Source: Clostridia bacterium
GTDB taxonomy: Bacteria; Bacillota; Clostridia; Lachnospirales; Lachnospiraceae
Assembly (NCBI GenBank): GCA_026000945.1
Contig: BNZI01000014.1
Span: 1 to 23,414, forward strand
DNA: 23,414 nt
Reading direction: 5' to 3'
A program made the translations under genes and the position numbers. Below, piece by piece: positions 21,632-23,414 of this stretch (within the stretch, counting starts at the first letter, position 1; the number at the start of each line of letters is the position of its first letter). The notes under the pieces are model-generated. The model saw only the letters and a program-made list of their open reading frames with translations. It ran no database searches and was not told where the DNA came from.

Positions 21632-23164
21632 TTAATTTTGATAGCCTTGCCACACACCTTTAGCATCAAAACTAGATATTCTTCCATTAATTGTATAATT
21701 TGTTCCTTTTACCATCTGGCCTGTTTCCGGTTTAAAGTAGTACCATTTACCGTCTTTATTCAACCAACCTTTCAAACGATAACCCGTATTCGTAAAATAG
21801 TAATCTTCTCCATCTATCGTTTGAATAGAATCTGTAAGCATTTTTCCACTAGCTTCGATGAAATAATAAGTATCGTTATATTGCAATACTCCACTACCAG
21901 TACTACCATCTGTTCCAAAATAATACCAAGTTCCATCAATTTGGCGCCATCCCGTTAAAAAGTATCCATTCGTAAAATAGTACTTCTTTCCGTTTATCGT
22001 TTTCCAGCCTTGTGCTGCTATACCTTGTTCAAAATACATCTGGCGTCCATTTACAGTAGTCCAACCATTAGCAGCTGCTCCTGTTTGAGGATCTGCATAA
22101 TACCAGTCATCTCCTAATTTATTCCAACCAGCAAGCACTTGTCCTGCGGTAGTAAAGTAATAAGTTTGACCATTTATTACTTGCCGTCCCGGCATAGCCT
22201 TACCATTTTGATAATAGAAGCGATACGTAGAATAAGGTACCCAACCGGTATATGCCGTACCATCTTCGCTGAAATAATACCACTCATTGTTAATCACTGT
22301 CCAAAATTGTGCCATCTGTCCCTGTGGATGGATATAGTAAGTCCTTCCATCTTGTTGCAACCAGCCTGCATATTTACTTCCATCTGGATTGAAGTAGTAC
22401 CATTTACCGTCTAGTTCTTGCCATCCCCCTGCAGAAGCTACAGAAGTATTTGGATCAAAATAATAATATTTTCCATCTAGTACCAACCAACCTGATGGGG
22501 ATTGTCCTGTTTCATAAAAATAATATCTATTTCCCCCCAGTGTTTGCCAACCTGGCAAAGCATAACCATTGTAGAAATAAAAACGATATCCTTGATAAAC
22601 AATCCATCCAGTATGAGGCTGACCATTGTTATCTAAATACAACCATCTACCACTAGAATCCTGATAAAAAGCTCTTGTCTGTGGACGTGCATAAGTTGGT
22701 TGTGGTGTTTCTTCTTCGATTTGTGTTTCAATATCTATTTCAGATGTGTCTTGGGTTTCTGTTTCTGCTTGCGTATGATCTTGATTTTCTGTCGCTGTTT
22801 CAACTATGCCATCTACCGCAGTATTTATTTGTTCTGTTCTAGTGCTGACATCCGTACTTTCTAATCTTTCACGAGTTTCATGTTGATTATCTTCTGTTGA
22901 AACAATGAATTCTTCTTGACTCTTCACTGTATCACTCGCCTGTAGTATCGCATCAAATACTAATCCTGAATCAAAACTTTCACTATTTAATTCAATGTTT
23001 TCTCTTTCTGCAGAACTTGACTCTTCTTCTGCTTGTTCTTCGCTCACTACAACTGAATGAAACGTAGTATCTTCTGTTTCCGTAGCAAATGCTTTAAAAG
23101 CAATACCAGTATAAAGAACGATTGCAATCAAAACAGCAATTACACCTATTCTAACTATTTTCAT
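21632..23164 (-). CDS. Secreted choline-binding-repeat surface protein
   Basis: This 510-aa exported protein has an N-terminal hydrophobic segment (residues 5-24) ending near AFATE, a probable cleavable signal peptide. Residues about 30-165 are a Glu/Thr/Ser/Gln-rich linker without predicted fold. Residues 166-510 are about 17 cell-wall-binding repeats of about 20 aa with the pattern GxWYYFxxxGxxxxGWxxxx, known in choline-binding proteins, where the aromatics form choline pockets on teichoic acid. No hydrolase or other catalytic domain is present. Ligand may be choline or another wall polymer. The ATG at 23164 has AGGGGAG 10 nt upstream. A promoter (23347-23375) and a leader of about 175 nt with a dyad (23238-23251) precede it. 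Three hairpins follow it. Confidence 0.85.
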   Translation of the reverse strand: MKIVRIGVIAVLIAIVLYTGIAFKAFATETEDTTFHSVVVSEEQAEEESSSAERENIELNSESFDSGLVFDAILQASDTVKSQEEFIVSTEDNQHETRERLESTDVSTRTEQINTAVDGIVETATENQDHTQAETETQDTSEIDIETQIEEETPQPTYARPQTRAFYQDSSGRWLYLDNNGQPHTGWIVYQGYRFYFYNGYALPGWQTLGGNRYYFYETGQSPSGWLVLDGKYYYFDPNTSVASAGGWQELDGKWYYFNPDGSKYAGWLQQDGRTYYIHPQGQMAQFWTVINNEWYYFSEDGTAYTGWVPYSTYRFYYQNGKAMPGRQVINGQTYYFTTAGQVLAGWNKLGDDWYYADPQTGAAANGWTTVNGRQMYFEQGIAAQGWKTINGKKYYFTNGYFLTGWRQIDGTWYYFGTDGSTGSGVLQYNDTYYFIEASGKMLTDSIQTIDGEDYYFTNTGYRLKGWLNKDGKWYYFKPETGQMVKGTNYTINGRISSFDAKGVWQGYQN

Positions 23165-23237
23165 TGACGTACATCTCCCCTATTCATCATGCATTTCATT
23201 ATTCCTTAGATATCTATGTAGATTTTTACAGGTAAAT

Positions 23238-23251
23238 CCTCTATTTAGAGG
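23238..23251. promoter_or_regulatory. Leader dyad CCTCTATTTAGAGG
   Basis: A 6-bp perfect inverted repeat with a 2-base centre lies in the predicted leader of the surface-protein gene, about 75 bp before its start and about 95 bp after the promoter. It may be a regulator site; the loop is too short for a stable RNA hairpin. Confidence 0.35.
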
Positions 23252-23346
23252 TATGTGAAATGGTAAAATTTTAAACCAAATACAGGTTTTTTAACTTTAA
23301 TAGAACTTATATGAAAAAATAAAATGCAGATTTATTTGATAAAATT

Positions 23347-23375
23347 ATTATAAAGTATTTATAAACATTTGTCTA
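23347..23375 (-). promoter_or_regulatory. Promoter of the surface-protein gene
   Basis: On the minus strand TAGACA (23370-23375) and a perfect TATAAT (23347-23352) are exactly 17 bp apart. Initiation near 23340 gives a leader of about 175 nt. No further gene is visible to the right edge. Confidence 0.7.
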
Positions 23376-23414
23376 TAGTATAAAAAATGACGTAATATAC
23401 ATACATTTTATAAG

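Noticed and set aside
22139..22656. Plus-strand open frames opposite the surface-protein gene
   Set aside because: They are antisense shadows of the repetitive wall-binding repeats.

Overview
The window is AT-rich DNA from a low-GC Gram-positive bacterium (Bacillota). The evidence is GGAGG-type ribosome binding sites with ATG and GTG starts, a non-discriminating-type GltX, galactitol-family PTS genes, a Gram-positive choline-binding-repeat surface protein, and tRNA genes without an encoded CCA. GltX and the general gene content look most like Clostridia (Lachnospirales-like), but I cannot assign a genus.

Layout. At 1-1000 there is a noncoding stretch and a pair of tRNA-Ser genes (GGA and TGA, minus strand) behind two tandem sigma-A-type promoters. 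dps follows at 1044-1484 (minus), then a spacer with a possible IS200/IS605 scar. From 2061 to 11703 lies a carbohydrate region on the minus strand: xylB and a FucI-like ketol isomerase, then a galactitol-type set (gatA-gatB-gatC, then gatD and gatY). One secreted DUF4097-like protein (6239-7093, plus) interrupts it, preceded by a structured 111-bp tandem array. From 11991 to 17311 are four minus-strand housekeeping genes: an alpha/beta hydrolase, a Cof-type HAD phosphatase, a short UvrD-like helicase and gltX, the last two closely coupled. From 17312 to 18460 is about 1.1 kb of decayed repeats. At 18461-20308 (plus) is a PTS EIIBC-like membrane protein whose EIIB domain lacks the phosphorylatable cysteine. 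A strong terminator, a perfect 44-bp palindrome, an orphan 90-aa gene and a secreted choline-binding-repeat protein complete the window.

Metabolism. GatABC would import and phosphorylate a hexitol such as galactitol. GatD would oxidise the hexitol phosphate to a ketose phosphate, and GatY would cleave the bisphosphate. No tagatose-6-phosphate kinase, GatZ or regulator is present here. XylB and the FucI-like enzyme could form a separate aldose to ketose to ketose-5-phosphate route.

The most striking non-genic feature is a set of three dispersed repeat families in most of the long spacers. R1 is a roughly 330-bp MITE-like element with terminal inverted repeats and many core fragments. R2 is a roughly 130-bp hairpin element whose stems differ between copies yet stay paired. 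R3 has a long form, a short form, and a tandemly amplified short form (the 111-bp array). Two R1 pieces sit inside the gat gene series. The most interesting protein is the cysteine-less PTS EIIBC-like protein with a six-fold nonapeptide repeat between its two domains.
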